NCBI RefSeq assembly: GCF_041438805.1
Contig: NZ_CP109191.1
Span: 186,001 to 250,000, forward strand
Direction: 5' to 3'
Length of the DNA stretch: 64,000 nucleotides
DNA from: Streptomyces sp. NBC_01707
GTDB taxonomy: Bacteria; Actinomycetota; Actinomycetes; Streptomycetales; Streptomycetaceae
Numbering within the stretch: the first letter of the stretch is position 1; the number at the start of each line of letters is the position of its first letter. The notes beneath the pieces are model-generated. The model did no database searches. It was not told the origin of the DNA and saw nothing but the letters and a program-made list of their open reading frames with translations. Positions 1-9,099 of this stretch are shown in pieces. The translations under genes and the position numbers were made by a program.

Positions 1-721
1 GTGCCACGCCGAGCACGACCGCTGAGCAGCCAGGAAGCACGAGAGCGGGCATGAATCCCTGATAGAGAGGCCTCTGGATTCGAGCCGGCACATCCATGCG
101 AGCTACGAGCTCTTCGGGTACGAAGGCGTCGTTGACGAGGACATCATTGCTGTCTGAGCCAACCATGCCGCTGACATTCCACGTTGCCTTAATCGAAAGC
201 TGGTCCCGGTGAAGTACGAACAACCGTACATCCGGGCTGCCTGCATCCGTCAGGCGGGGGCTGCCGTTCTCCACAATGACGCCGATTACTGTCAGCCAGT
301 CCGCATTCTTGATGCCACTGACTATCTTCCAGTTTCCCGATAGCCGGTAGCCGCCATCGCTCGGTATTGCCGTGCCGGGTGCACCTGAATTCGAGAAGAC
401 TGGTTCGTCGTCGCCCGCCCAAATTCTAGCGTTACCTTCCTCGCCGAGTAGTGCACCGATGAATCCGAAGTTGGCGTTCCAAACCACCCATGCCACAGAT
501 GCATCGAGTCGACCGAAGCCTTCGTACACCTGAAGAACTGTCTTCAGTGAGGTTTCGGAGCCACCAAGCTCACGCGGAGTGAGCATGCGGAAGGCGCCTT
601 TGTCACGGAGCTCGTGCAACAATTTCCTAGGCAGGCCTCGGCCCGCTTCCATACCTTCGACAGCTGCCTCAATAGAAGGGGCAAGTTCCGTTGGCAGGTC
701 TATCAGGCTAGCCTCGTTCAT
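1..721 (-). CDS. Acyl-CoA dehydrogenase-like flavoprotein, 3' end cut by the window edge
   Basis: Read from the minus strand, an uninterrupted frame of 240 codons runs off the left edge, so the C-terminal half is outside the window. The visible part has the N-terminal helical domain of the acyl-CoA dehydrogenase fold (GRGLPRKLLHELRDKGAFRM, then PRELGGSE) and the beta-domain signature GGYRLSGNWKIVSG followed by KNADWL. In this fold that segment belongs to the FAD and substrate site. The same fold is used by CoA-ester dehydrogenases and by reduced-flavin-dependent monooxygenases of the HpaH/HsaA type, and the visible half cannot tell them apart. I chose the ATG at 721, which sits 9 bases after AGAGGG. 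An ATG two codons upstream at 727 is too close to that site. The family call is fairly sure; the substrate is unknown. Confidence 0.75.
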   Translation of the reverse strand, partial: MNEASLIDLPTELAPSIEAAVEGMEAGRGLPRKLLHELRDKGAFRMLTPRELGGSETSLKTVLQVYEGFGRLDASVAWVVWNANFGFIGALLGEEGNARIWAGDDEPVFSNSGAPGTAIPSDGGYRLSGNWKIVSGIKNADWLTVIGVIVENGSPRLTDAGSPDVRLFVLHRDQLSIKATWNVSGMVGSDSNDVLVNDAFVPEELVARMDVPARIQRPLYQGFMPALVLPGCSAVVLGVA

Positions 722-1355
722 GTTCATTTACCCTCTTTCATTGCAGAGATGGAAGATGCCGCCATGGGCGCGGCGGGAATTAATATTGGAATCTTCTTCA
801 GAGGAGTGGCTGGCTACATATGCAGCTTCCACGGGGGGCACTTCCGTGCCGGGCCGTGACCGTCGGCGGCACCAGGGAGTGCTGCCTGTGATGGGTTTCG
901 TTGCACGGTCGGACTACACCTGGTTGCGGTCGTCTTCGATCCGGACTTTTGAGAGCCAGCCACAGCGCACCGGGTGGGCTTGAGAAAAGCGGGCTGGACA
1001 GAAGCTGCCAACTAGTCCTGTGCGAACCCTCCGCCAACAGTCTTATACGGTGCCCGCGGCGCGAGAGCCCAACCAGTGCCCGACGCCTACGGGGCATCGT
1101 CCAGCACCGTGAGGTGCGCCTGCCGGCCTCTCCGAGCTACAACATCTGTACCCATATCGCAGCAGCCCGAGAGCGGCTTGCCTGCGGTCTTCAACAGCCT
1201 GACTGGAGGAGAAGCGGAGCCCCATCACAAATCCGGATACGACTCTCCGGATGCGGAACCGGGGCCCTCCAACCGGCCGCAACCCCCGCCTAGGCACGAT
1301 CCCGGCGCACTAGTCGATGACGGCCAGTCGTCAGTAGACGTGGCAGCTAGCGTCT
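722..1355. other. Gap without a recognisable gene
   Basis: About 630 bases lie between two minus-strand genes. Several short open frames exist on both strands, but they overlap each other, lack ribosome-binding sites and show no family motif. I see no repeat, tRNA or clear terminator. This looks like decayed DNA. Confidence 0.5.
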
Positions 1356-2204
1356 CTACCTGGAGGGCTTTCCGCGCCATAGCCAGGTGACCCGTTCGTA
1401 GAGGGGTCGGAATCCAGCACGTTGCATATTGTGGAGCGAGCTGTTGTGCTCGCCTGGGCCCTCAGCACCGGTCTCTGCGACAATCCAGCGGCACCCAGCC
1501 TCCTGCGCAGCTAGAACACGAGCTGCGAGGAGTGCAGACTGGGCGCCGCGTCCGCGTGCCTCTGCGAGGGTCGCCCCGCCGAACATGTCGGCGCACTCTC
1601 CGTCCACGAAGATGCTGCCAACCGCCACAATCCGGTCCGCTTCCCATACTGCGTACTGGTGCCAGTTCGGTCGACCTACACACGCGGCAGCTGTCTCGGC
1701 CATTCCTGGAACGCTGAACCCGAAGCCGCTCATCATCACTGCAGCCCACTCATCCGCTTCAGCGGAGCTCACTCGGCCGATACGCAGTTTGGGGTCAAGC
1801 GCAGGGACTTCAGGCGGCACACTCCGCGTCGTTTTGACATTGCGCACCAGCTTGGCGAAGCTGCGTCCCGGGGTGAGGTTCGCGCTCTCAGCAATTCTGT
1901 GCCAGTTCGGTCCCGACAACGGTGGTGCAACCATGAAGGCAGCCTGGTCCACTTTGTGCGCACGAAAGAAAGCGTCCGCGCGCGCTACGTCGTCAGCCGT
2001 GGGTGGCTGATCTACGGAGAAACCCCCGACCCGGTTAAAGAAGTTGCTCGGGTCATTCTTTACCAACAGCGCCATTGCATGACCAAGGTCCAGTGAAGCG
2101 ATGCCCAGTTGTTCTCGGACCGAGGCTGGAGCTCCCATCATGAAGTCCGTGTACGCCTCTATCTCAGTTCGCTCCGCAAGACCCAACGGCACTGCAAATT
2201 TCAT
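1356..2204 (-). CDS. GNAT-family N-acetyltransferase (paralogue of 9837-10670)
   Basis: A 282-residue protein with a GCN5-related acetyltransferase domain in its C-terminal half. The segment VAVGSIFVDGECADMFGGAT is the beta4 strand region. ARGRGAQSALLAARV fits the acetyl-CoA pyrophosphate loop (R/Q-x-x-G-x-A type), and NSSLHNMQRAGFRPLYER is the usual C-terminal strand. The N-terminal half (about residues 1-150) is a divergent first GNAT-like lobe. Start ATG at 2204 follows AGAGG with about 10 bases of spacing. A second gene at 9837-10670 encodes a protein about two-thirds identical along its whole length. Such proteins acetylate small molecules or proteins; the substrate here is unknown. Confidence 0.85.
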   Translation of the reverse strand: MKFAVPLGLAERTEIEAYTDFMMGAPASVREQLGIASLDLGHAMALLVKNDPSNFFNRVGGFSVDQPPTADDVARADAFFRAHKVDQAAFMVAPPLSGPNWHRIAESANLTPGRSFAKLVRNVKTTRSVPPEVPALDPKLRIGRVSSAEADEWAAVMMSGFGFSVPGMAETAAACVGRPNWHQYAVWEADRIVAVGSIFVDGECADMFGGATLAEARGRGAQSALLAARVLAAQEAGCRWIVAETGAEGPGEHNSSLHNMQRAGFRPLYERVTWLWRGKPSR

Positions 2205-2969
2205 TACTCATGATCCTCTTACTCGGTCTCAACATGCTGCTCAGTACTGCTGGGCAGTGCACCATCCGGTGGCTAAATAGACGGCCAGATGGGCGCCCGC
2301 TGAGTTGACGATGATGAGCAGCGTCCAACTGACGTTCTTGGAAGCCGATACGCACTGCGGCAGTTCGCCACATTTGCGCGGGGGCTTTGTTGTATTAAAG
2401 ACGCGCCATCCAGCCAGCTGAGATATGCCAGATGTACACAGGAAACCTATTCTTCTTTCTCGCGTCCCGCCAGAATAGAATATGGGTGCCATCTTCAATT
2501 GGTGCGTCAGAGTGCATAAGCGCCAGCTTGGTGGGTCGGTGCTCACTGCACATCCTGTTGCAAGGTGGAGCGATATGCTCTTTGAACTGGCCATGTCGAG
2601 ATCCACACGGCGGAGGTGCTAGCGGGTTTTCGGGGCAGAGCATCTCTGTGTGGCATCCTCGCCAACTACCGCTGCAGGCTTACGTGTTGCAGTTGACGGC
2701 CCACTTGCGTGGAACCTTGATGTTGCGGAAAGCTCGGTTGTGCCCAAACTTTGAAGCCGGCAGCTGTCCGCATCCTCTACCGCTCCGCACTTCTGACGGC
2801 GCCGCTCCGGCCATGAGTACGCAAGAGCACTGCGGACTGCGTCGATGGAACACGGGTGCCGATCCAAAGAGGAGCCAACCGATGGACACGAGCCTGTTCA
2901 GCGTGTACCTGTGTTTGCACGTGGTGCGCGAAGGCCATGGCGGGACGCGAGTTGTATCTGCACTGCTCG
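2205..2969. other. Gap without a recognisable gene
   Basis: About 765 bases. The longest open frame here (plus strand, from about 2432) overlaps the downstream minus-strand gene, has irregular composition and no motif, so I do not annotate it. The GC content is lower and more even over codon positions than in real genes nearby, as expected for decayed sequence. Confidence 0.45.
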
Positions 2970-3317
2970 TTACGAGCTCTTACCCGCGATTAGCGTCAAG
3001 CTCCCTGCCCGGATTGCTGCCAACCGCTCCTCCGAACGGCGACGTTCCTGCGCAACCTGCTCCATGTCGGGATTCACGGACACGCTGATTTCTGCGTGGA
3101 TGCGCTGGTAAATACCCGCCTCCAGGAGTGGGGCCTGTATCTCGTTCCATGGCGTTGGTCCGACAAGCAAGGTGAGGTCCTTGATTCGCCCAGCCAAGTG
3201 ATCGCACTTGATCGACCAATCCCCATTGATGGCGGAATTGCGAGCCTCGTACAGGTCGCCCCATAGGCAGGACAGCTCCCTCCGGGTAGCCTCCTCAAGC
3301 CAAGCATGGTTCTTCAT
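2970..3317 (-). CDS. Hypothetical protein, 115 residues
   Basis: I do not recognise the family. The frame begins with ATG six bases after a strong GGAGG site, which argues for real translation. The protein is rich in charged residues and aliphatics (WLEEATRRELSCLWGDLYEA at the N-terminus, QVAQERRRSEERLAAIRAG near the C-terminus). The last third looks strongly helical and could form a coiled coil. There are no membrane segments or signal peptide. It stands alone between decayed stretches. Confidence 0.6.
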   Translation of the reverse strand: MKNHAWLEEATRRELSCLWGDLYEARNSAINGDWSIKCDHLAGRIKDLTLLVGPTPWNEIQAPLLEAGIYQRIHAEISVSVNPDMEQVAQERRRSEERLAAIRAGSLTLIAGKSS

Positions 3318-3628
3318 TCAAGCCTCCAGTTTGAGCGCCCGCCTATAAGGTGCGGTAGAGCGGTTCTACTTTAGGGTAATTGGCAGCATCTTTGTTATTT
3401 ATAGGTGAACAGGAGGGTGAACTAGATGCACATCGCCAGGGAGTTAGGCTAGTCTCGGCAGTGTAACCATTGCCTAAAGTGTTTTTGATCAGGTTGATAT
3501 GTTCCGGTGAACGTGGAGTAATGGTATTTCATCTCACGCTGATATCCGTGGGTCGATGAGACCAACCTTCAACGTGAAGAGGCCCTGCGCGGGAGATCTA
3601 AGACCCTGCGAGCAAACCTGAATAGGAG
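3318..3628. other. Intergenic stretch, AT-richer than average
   Basis: About 310 bases upstream of the gene at 2970-3317 and of a tiny plus-strand frame at 3629. It is AT-rich for this genome (for example around 3388-3405) and includes a GGAGG-like site at about 3411 that leads only into a nine-codon frame. It may hold promoters; none can be assigned with confidence. Confidence 0.35.
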
Positions 3629-3691
3629 ATGAGCGCCGTGGGCACTCCTGCGGCACGCACCTTCACCATCACCGACGTTTGGGCGTGCTAA
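3629..3691 (+). CDS. Possible 20-residue peptide frame
   Basis: A very short frame starts at ATG 3629, directly after AGGAG, or alternatively at the GTG three codons later, which has better spacing. The peptide ends TFTITDVWAC. The threonine five places before a C-terminal cysteine resembles the spacing used in AviCys-containing peptides, but the leader is far too short for known precursors and no modifying enzyme is nearby. Its stop overlaps the stop of the minus-strand frame at 3688-3978. It is probably meaningless, or the 5' stub of a lost gene. Confidence 0.15.
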   Translation: MSAVGTPAARTFTITDVWAC

Positions 3692-3978
3692 CTTGCGCGA
3701 GCGGCCCTCAGGCGGGACGGCATTGCTCGTAACGCATCTACGAATTCCCTCCGACCTGTACCCCGGGACTCTCCGTTACAGTTGTGGATAGGATCTGCGA
3801 CCACTTCTGAGATACGCCGGCTCACACTCGCGATTAGAGTGGTGCGGTCAAATCTTGTAACGAGTGTGAAAGTCGTTGACTCGATGCCTCGTGCAGATAG
3901 CTGCGGTGTTTTGTGATACCGACCGGGAGAGGTGCGGAGTTCGTAGTCGCTTAGGATTTCAGATGAGCCTCTCGTCAT
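3688..3978 (-). CDS. Hypothetical small protein, 96 residues (weak)
   Basis: An open frame beginning at ATG 3978, overlapping the end of the frame at 3959-4309 by 20 bases. No domain is recognised. The composition (many Ser, Thr and Arg) is not strongly protein-like and no clear ribosome site precedes it. The only argument for it is the tail-to-head overlap with the frame upstream, which in turn overlaps an acetyltransferase gene, as in a minus-strand operon. Confidence 0.25.
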   Translation of the reverse strand: MTRGSSEILSDYELRTSPGRYHKTPQLSARGIESTTFTLVTRFDRTTLIASVSRRISEVVADPIHNCNGESRGTGRREFVDALRAMPSRLRAARAS

Positions 3979-4309
3979 CTCTTACTGCGTGAGGAATATT
4001 CGCGACGCGCTTTTCGCCTCCGAACGTGCTGACCGCCCCGGTGGGGAAGATCGGGGTGAGCAGAGTTGTTTCCGGACATATGGAAAGTTGATGTCGGATG
4101 TGGACCGTACTGTCTTGTCCCGTGGTCTCCAGGGTCCTCAAATGCATGTCCTCAGGACCCGGTGTCGCTTCGTAGGTGGCGAGAAACGACTCGTAGTCGA
4201 CACTGAGTTGACTGGCTTCTGGACAGCGGAGCATTCCCAGCAGTTTTTGATCGCGTACATCGTCTCGGACGTGACCTGCGCTATGGAGTCGGACGCCCTC
4301 CGTCGTCAC
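3959..4309 (-). CDS. Hypothetical small protein, 116 residues (weak)
   Basis: The frame starts with a GTG that overlaps the TGA of the acetyltransferase gene upstream in a GTGA arrangement, the usual sign of translational coupling. No family is recognised and there are no membrane segments. Codon third positions are not strongly GC-biased, so it may equally be a chance frame in decayed DNA. Confidence 0.3.
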   Translation of the reverse strand: MTTEGVRLHSAGHVRDDVRDQKLLGMLRCPEASQLSVDYESFLATYEATPGPEDMHLRTLETTGQDSTVHIRHQLSICPETTLLTPIFPTGAVSTFGGEKRVANIPHAVRDDERLI

Positions 4310-5073
4310 AATTCAGCAGTGAACACGGTCATTCGTTCCTCGGTACGGAAGCCGATCGACTCATACATGGGTTCGCCCATTTTGCTCGCGTAGAGAAATG
4401 CAGTGGGGGCGCCAGCGGCTCGGCCGAGGCGTACCAATTCCATCGTGATGACTCGCCCGTAGCCGCGCCGTCGATGCTTGGGCAATGTCGTAATGTTGAA
4501 AATGCCCGTCAGTCCACTGTGGACGGCTGCCATGCCCGTCCCCACCGGCTCCCCGCCGAGTTCTGCCACGTAGTGGGTGACTCCGTCGATCTTTGCCAGC
4601 GCCGGGTCGGCGAAGATCTGGAATGCCTCCTGCGGGCCTTCGAAGCCCGCGGCCAGGGTCTGGGAATACCTCTCGAGCTCATGAGCAGATACCGCCCGTA
4701 CATGCAGAGACGCGTTGGCAGGCTCATCCGGTGTGCCCTGTTCGGGGCGCCGGATCATCAGCGGCTTACTGGCGGACTGAGTGAGCCCGTACTGTGCCGC
4801 GACCTCGGTGATGCGCGGCTCCGGCACTCCGCGCACATGAATACTCCAAGGGAACTCTCCCTCGCTTACAGAAGCCGCCAGTATGGCTATCTCTTCAGGA
4901 TCCGGTGCCTCACTAGTACTAATCACGGCGTTGAGCGCTGCGATTGGAGACCTGCTGACGGCTAGGAGGGCGTCGTGCGATCCCCTGCGGGTGTGACCTG
5001 TAGCAGCAGCCAGCTTCTCGAATGTGGCCGCGTACGCGCTCACGATCGGTCCAAGCGGATCATTTTCGTGCAT
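4306..5073 (-). CDS. GNAT-family N-acetyltransferase
   Basis: A 255-residue protein from the ATG at 5073, which follows GAAGGG with about 11 bases of spacing. The frame is open further upstream, but that extension has no start with a ribosome site and does not look like protein. The C-terminal half carries a complete GNAT core: YVAELGGEPVGTGMAAVHSG (beta4 region), FNITTLPKHRRRGYGRVIT, which matches the R/Q-x-x-G-x-G/A acetyl-CoA loop, and GEPMYESIGFRTEERM at the end. It is only distantly related to the two paralogous GNATs at 1356 and 9837. The substrate is unknown. Confidence 0.85.
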   Translation of the reverse strand: MHENDPLGPIVSAYAATFEKLAAATGHTRRGSHDALLAVSRSPIAALNAVISTSEAPDPEEIAILAASVSEGEFPWSIHVRGVPEPRITEVAAQYGLTQSASKPLMIRRPEQGTPDEPANASLHVRAVSAHELERYSQTLAAGFEGPQEAFQIFADPALAKIDGVTHYVAELGGEPVGTGMAAVHSGLTGIFNITTLPKHRRRGYGRVITMELVRLGRAAGAPTAFLYASKMGEPMYESIGFRTEERMTVFTAEL

Positions 5074-5416
5074 CGTGCGTACGCCCTTCGTGAGGTATTT
5101 TGACTCGTATTGCAGATTCTGCCAAATATGCGGCTGCGGCGAATGGGAGCACTCGAGCGGAGTGGAACACAACAACATCGAATCCGTGATTTAGGTCAAT
5201 CTGCTCGTGCGTGTCCCGTGAGGCCTACGGTCACCCTCGGTGTCCTGGGCGTCCTTGCTGCGCAGGACTACTTCGAACCAATGGATACTGTCGGCCTCAG
5301 CCCCCAGCACGCAGTCGCTAGATGTAAATCCCCTGGACTCCTTGGTTACTCACAGCGTCTCTTTCCTGACTGTCCGCCCCCTGCAAGGTCGGCGGGACCG
5401 CTCCCTATGTGCGAAT

Positions 5417-5486
5417 TGCCACCCTGGGCGAGCTTCTGCGCTCCATACAAGTCGTGTTGCTGTTTTCGGGAATCGGAGCCGAGGCA
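5417..5486 (+). repeat. 70-bp imperfect repeat, copy 1 (other copy 11484-11553)
   Basis: This segment matches 11484-11553 without gaps at 53 of 70 positions by my count. The first mismatches fall every third base, and the plus-strand translations agree at 18 of 23 residues (shared core ATLGEL, then VLLF, then GIG). It therefore looks like a short duplicated piece of coding sequence. Here it lies just upstream of the XRE-cupin gene in the otherwise empty 5074-5502 interval. The parent gene is not recognised. Confidence 0.55.
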
Positions 5487-5502
5487 ATGGTGTTGAGCCA
5501 TC

Positions 5503-6150
5503 ATGGAATCTCACGAGGCGATCGCCCTGGCACTAGCGGAAGTAGGCCCTCAGCTGCGGCGACACCGTATGCGTCGTGGTGTGACTCTGACGACGCTCGC
5601 TACGGCGACCGGTATATCCAAGAGCACTCTGTCCCGGCTGGAGTCGGGCCAGCGGCGTCCCGGCCTGGAGCTCCTGCTGCCGATCGTTCAGGCGCTGCGG
5701 ATCAGCCTGGACGACGTGGTCCAGGCTGTGCCGCAGGAAGGTCCCTTCAATCAGCTGAAGCCGCAGCCCTGGAACGGGATGGTGCGTCTGCCGCTCGCCC
5801 GCCAGATCGGCCCCATCCAGGCGTTCAAGCTGGTCGTGCCGGTGGGCCGTGCCCACCCCGACCCACAGAGCCACGATGGGCGCATGTGGTTGTACGTCCT
5901 GTCCGGCAGCCTGCGCCTCGTGCTTGGAGACAAGGATCTGCAGGTGAGGGTCGGCGAGTCGGCCGAGTTCTGCACCCGGGTGCCGCACTGGTTCGGCAAC
6001 AACTGCCATGAGCCTGTCGAAGCGCTCTGCCTCTTTGGCCGCCAGGGTGAACAGGTGCGACCTATTGTGACGCCGTCAACCGCCGGGCACAGTCGAGACT
6101 CGGCAGCCGCCACACTTCCTTCCCCGAACACCCTCCACGGCGAGAAATGA
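5503..6150 (+). CDS. XRE-family transcriptional regulator with cupin domain
   Basis: A 215-residue protein. Residues about 15-70 are a lambda-repressor-like helix-turn-helix (RGVTLTTLATATGISKSTLS, then RLESGQRRPGLELLLPIVQAL). Residues about 105-190 form a small cupin barrel (HPDPQSHDGRMWLYVLSGSL, then VRVGESAEFCTRVPHWFGN). This architecture is typical of local regulators that sense a small metabolite through the cupin. The ATG at 5503 is the first start in frame; no strong ribosome site is seen. The gene is divergent from the GNAT gene at 4306-5073, with 430 bases between them that probably contain both promoters. Confidence 0.85.
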   Translation: MESHEAIALALAEVGPQLRRHRMRRGVTLTTLATATGISKSTLSRLESGQRRPGLELLLPIVQALRISLDDVVQAVPQEGPFNQLKPQPWNGMVRLPLARQIGPIQAFKLVVPVGRAHPDPQSHDGRMWLYVLSGSLRLVLGDKDLQVRVGESAEFCTRVPHWFGNNCHEPVEALCLFGRQGEQVRPIVTPSTAGHSRDSAAATLPSPNTLHGEK

Positions 6151-6289
6151 CCGGCCCGTCGAAGATTGGCGCGACGCCGAAGCTTCCCGGGCAGCGGGAA
6201 GTGGGTCTATCCGCAGATGGAGTCCTCGCGTGCGGGGGACGTCGCCCAACCCCCGGCCGGCAAGCTTCGAGCTTGCAGCTCGCCCTCTA

Positions 6290-6959
6290 GTCAGTACGCA
6301 GGACGTGGACGTTGGGCACCTGATTTCCGTGTGCTTTCGAAGCCGTTGTGGGAATGGTTCCAGCGGGTGGTGCCGCAGACGCCGACTCGACCTCAGTGCG
6401 GCGGTCGGCGCCAGCACGGTGACCGTGAGGCACTCGCCGCGATCGGTCGTCGTGTCGACGTCGGGCTGTACGTGGCAGCAGCTTCCCACCGCTTCGTTCG
6501 GCCTGTCGGGAGCGACGGCTCCCCGCCGGTTCACCGAGCGGCAAGAAGATCCACCTGATCACCGACCGGAATGGTCTGTCTCTGTCTGTCGGAATCTCCG
6601 CGGCCAACGTCCACGACAGCCAGACCCTGATTCCCCTCACGAAGGGCGCCCCACCGGTGCGTTCCCGCCGCGGACCTTGGCGGCACAGGCCGGCCAATGC
6701 TTCATGCGGACAGGGGGTAGGACAGCGTCCACCTGCGGCGATGGTTATCGGCGCGCGGCATTCAGCACCGGATCGGTCGCACAAGGGAAGGGGCAGCTCC
6801 CAGCGGCTGGGCCACCCCCGTTGGGTCGTTGAGCGGACCGTCTCCTGGCTGGCCGGCTGCCGCCGCCTTCATCGCCGCTACGTTCGCAAGGTCGAACACT
6901 TCTTCGCTTTCACTGGCATCGCCCGCACGCTTATCTGCCTGCGCCGCCTCACACGCTGA
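6290..6959 (+). pseudogene. IS5-family transposase remnant
   Basis: Pieces of one DDE transposase can be followed in order across three frames. They are LWEWFQRVVPQTPTRPQ (about 6340), TSGCTWQQLPTASFG (about 6455), GKKIHLITDRNG and ISAANVHDSQTLIPL (about 6541-6640), and RWVVERTVSWLAGCRRLHRR, which carries the catalytic Glu (about 6820-6880), ending at 6959. Internal segments, including the first catalytic Asp region, are missing or frameshifted. No terminal repeats were identified. Confidence 0.8.
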
Positions 6960-7215
6960 TGTGCCGTTGCAATAGCCTGACTGCCAGGTCGTGGTCGTAG
7001 TGAAGGGCCAGGTCCAGGGGCGTATGCACGTCAGGCCCGGAGTGCTGCGGATCAGCGCCGAAGGCTAGGACCACAGCGGTGGTAGTCAGTCAGCGGCTCG
7101 CCGCTCTGCAAGGCGTCATCGCGTCCTTCGGCTCAATGGCGTGCGTCAGGAGGGTCATGTTGTCGCATACCTCATTGGGGTCGACTCCTCTGGGCGGCAG
7201 CTGTGCCAGGGTGTC
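6960..7215 (-). pseudogene. Ankyrin-repeat protein remnant
   Basis: Two minus-strand fragments in different frames match the small ankyrin-repeat proteins common in Streptomyces. They are GVDPNEVCDNMTLLTHAIE (about 7200-7140) and VLAFGADPQHSGPDVHTPLD followed by LALHYDHDLAVRLLQRHIS (about 7080-6965). The A-D-P and T-P-L-x-x-A pattern is characteristic of ankyrin loops. The fragments are separated by a frameshift and the 3' end abuts the IS5 remnant, so the gene is dead. Confidence 0.6.
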
Positions 7216-7791
7216 TGCGATCCTCGTTCTCCGCGCCGGCATTCTACCGTTGCTGCACCAGCCCGCCGGCGCATTTCCCCTGATCGCCAATCGACATAAC
7301 TTGTTAGGCAGCGGCGATCGGGATGGTGCTCCCGTGCCCTGTTCTGCCTGGCCCGACGATGGGCCAAGGTTCTCTTTCCATGCTCCGCGATGGAACCTTC
7401 TACGACGTACTCGTCGACTAGGTCGATCAAGACCGGCTGACCGCAGTAGTCACAAGGACGCGGCCCTCACCAGCCGACTCCTCGACACGTGATTGAACAC
7501 TCATGACAGCCACAGCGCCAGGCGGATTCCCCGCCCAGCACCGACTCCACCACCTCGACCAAAGAGATAGGGGCCTCGTGAGCTGGCGGGCAGAAGTTGC
7601 CCTCCTGAGGACGATTGCCGCCGGCAGAGATCGACGCGGCGCCGCGGCGCGCTATGTCGTTGTCAACGGCATCTTGGTAGGACCATCCCACTCTGGTCCA
7701 CAGCAAATTGCGGATCGGTGCCAACACTACTTGGTTTGGCGCAGGTTATATGCTCGCATGACAGCGGCCACGGCATATCTTAATCCGCAAG
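7216..7791. other. Gap without a recognisable gene
   Basis: About 575 bases between the ankyrin remnant and the first AraC-type gene. Short frames exist on both strands (for example plus 7503, minus 7467-7727), but none has a motif or ribosome site. The upstream half of the ankyrin gene may once have been here. Confidence 0.4.
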
Positions 7792-8811
7792 CTAGGATAT
7801 TTCACCATTCTTCAACCTCTCGCGAACATAGGACGCCGGCGTAACCCCATACTTTGCCTTGAAGTGGCGAACAAAATGACTTGAGTCAGAGAACTTCCAC
7901 TTTGCAGCGACAGAGGACACAACGGATGCAAATCCAGCATCAATGAGATCATCATGCGCTCCCTGAAGACGGCGTTGTCGAACCTCGCTCATTACGGAGC
8001 TGTCAATCCGCGCGAACGCACGATGCAAACTCCGCACTGAAACTGCAGCCTCCTTCGCGATCATGGCGGGTGAAAGTTCATCATCGAGCAGGTGCTTGTC
8101 CATGATTCGGCGAGCAGACGCGATGATCGGATCGATGAAATCTCGCGATCCATATTCGTTATCGCCCCTGATCAGGCTCGATATCAGAGAAGCGAGACCA
8201 TGCTGTGCGATACCATCCATCGCACTCGACGGGCTTTTTCGCCGCTGCTCCTCAATCAGTTTCATGTAATTCGCGATGAACTGCACCTCGGGTGTTTCGA
8301 GGTCGAAACGGCAAGCCCTCTTGTGAATCTGCCTCATCGCATCAGGAGGGAGCAGGGATCGAGGCACTATAATAAGGCGGGAGTTGGTGGAAGGTGCGCA
8401 TCGAACCCACCACTTCTCGCCTGTTTCCCGAACGCTAACCTGCCCACTCTCTACTCTTACTACCTGGCTCGCGCTTTCGAAGACCATGCCTCCCGAAGTG
8501 ATCATCTGAATGATGACCGGCGCTCCATCGCCCCCAGTTCCGGTCCCCGTCACCGCGTCGGAGTACACGTGAGCAGTCGCAATTTCACCAATCGAGTGGC
8601 CGGTGATCTGAAATTTGTAACCATTTGACACATCCCCCGGGAGCTGAAAATGGTTAAGGTAGCGAAAAGGGCTGGATTTCGGCTGAGCAAGCAGTTTCTG
8701 GGCGTCTTTCATCTGTTTGTCGCTGAGTCTCAGGTCAACGAGAGTCTCAGCCTCCGGCGAAGGAGCCACGAACTGGCGGTTTTTCATATTCCTATTCATC
8801 TCTGATGCCAT
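7792..8811 (-). CDS. AraC-family transcriptional regulator (paralogue 1 of 3)
   Basis: A 339-residue protein. The C-terminal 100 residues are a double helix-turn-helix of the AraC type (LSPAMIAKEAAVSVRSLHRA, then KWKFSDSSHFVRHFKAKYG and TPASYVRERL). The N-terminal part (about 40-190) is the ligand/dimerisation barrel seen in AraC-binding-like domains. It is roughly 60% identical to the regulator at 16526-17542 and more distantly related to 15363-16352. GC is well below that of the NRPS genes. An alternative start four codons inside (ATG at 8799) is possible; the GGAG site lies between ideal positions for both. The target genes are unknown. Confidence 0.85.
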   Translation of the reverse strand: MASEMNRNMKNRQFVAPSPEAETLVDLRLSDKQMKDAQKLLAQPKSSPFRYLNHFQLPGDVSNGYKFQITGHSIGEIATAHVYSDAVTGTGTGGDGAPVIIQMITSGGMVFESASQVVRVESGQVSVRETGEKWWVRCAPSTNSRLIIVPRSLLPPDAMRQIHKRACRFDLETPEVQFIANYMKLIEEQRRKSPSSAMDGIAQHGLASLISSLIRGDNEYGSRDFIDPIIASARRIMDKHLLDDELSPAMIAKEAAVSVRSLHRAFARIDSSVMSEVRQRRLQGAHDDLIDAGFASVVSSVAAKWKFSDSSHFVRHFKAKYGVTPASYVRERLKNGEIS

Positions 8812-9099
8812 ATCTCCAAGATGTTTTTTTGATTTCCCTTGCCCGAGACTCCTCCTGAAGCCTCGCCCTGCTCATCGGACTAGGCGAAGCCGAACACTCT
8901 CCATAACCCGCGAGTCGAAGTCGTTCCTTGGATTTCACCACTGCCGGACCCGCGGATGCTCCGCACTGCCAAATTGGGCGAACGGAGGGAAGGGCCACCT
9001 GCTAACTGGTGACTCATTCCGGCTGCGATAAACATGTTGGCTCATGCCTCACTGGGACCCCTTACGGCCCTACTTCCGGCCGTTATATCCGCTGTCCCA

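Noticed and set aside
2432..3088. Plus-strand frame of 218 codons
   Set aside because: Composition is not protein-like, no ribosome site, and it overlaps the better supported minus-strand gene at 2970-3317.
5409..6011. Plus-strand frame that begins in the 70-bp repeat and runs through the XRE gene
   Set aside because: Its main part is an out-of-frame reading of the XRE-cupin gene; only the first 30 codons show any conservation, reported as a repeat.
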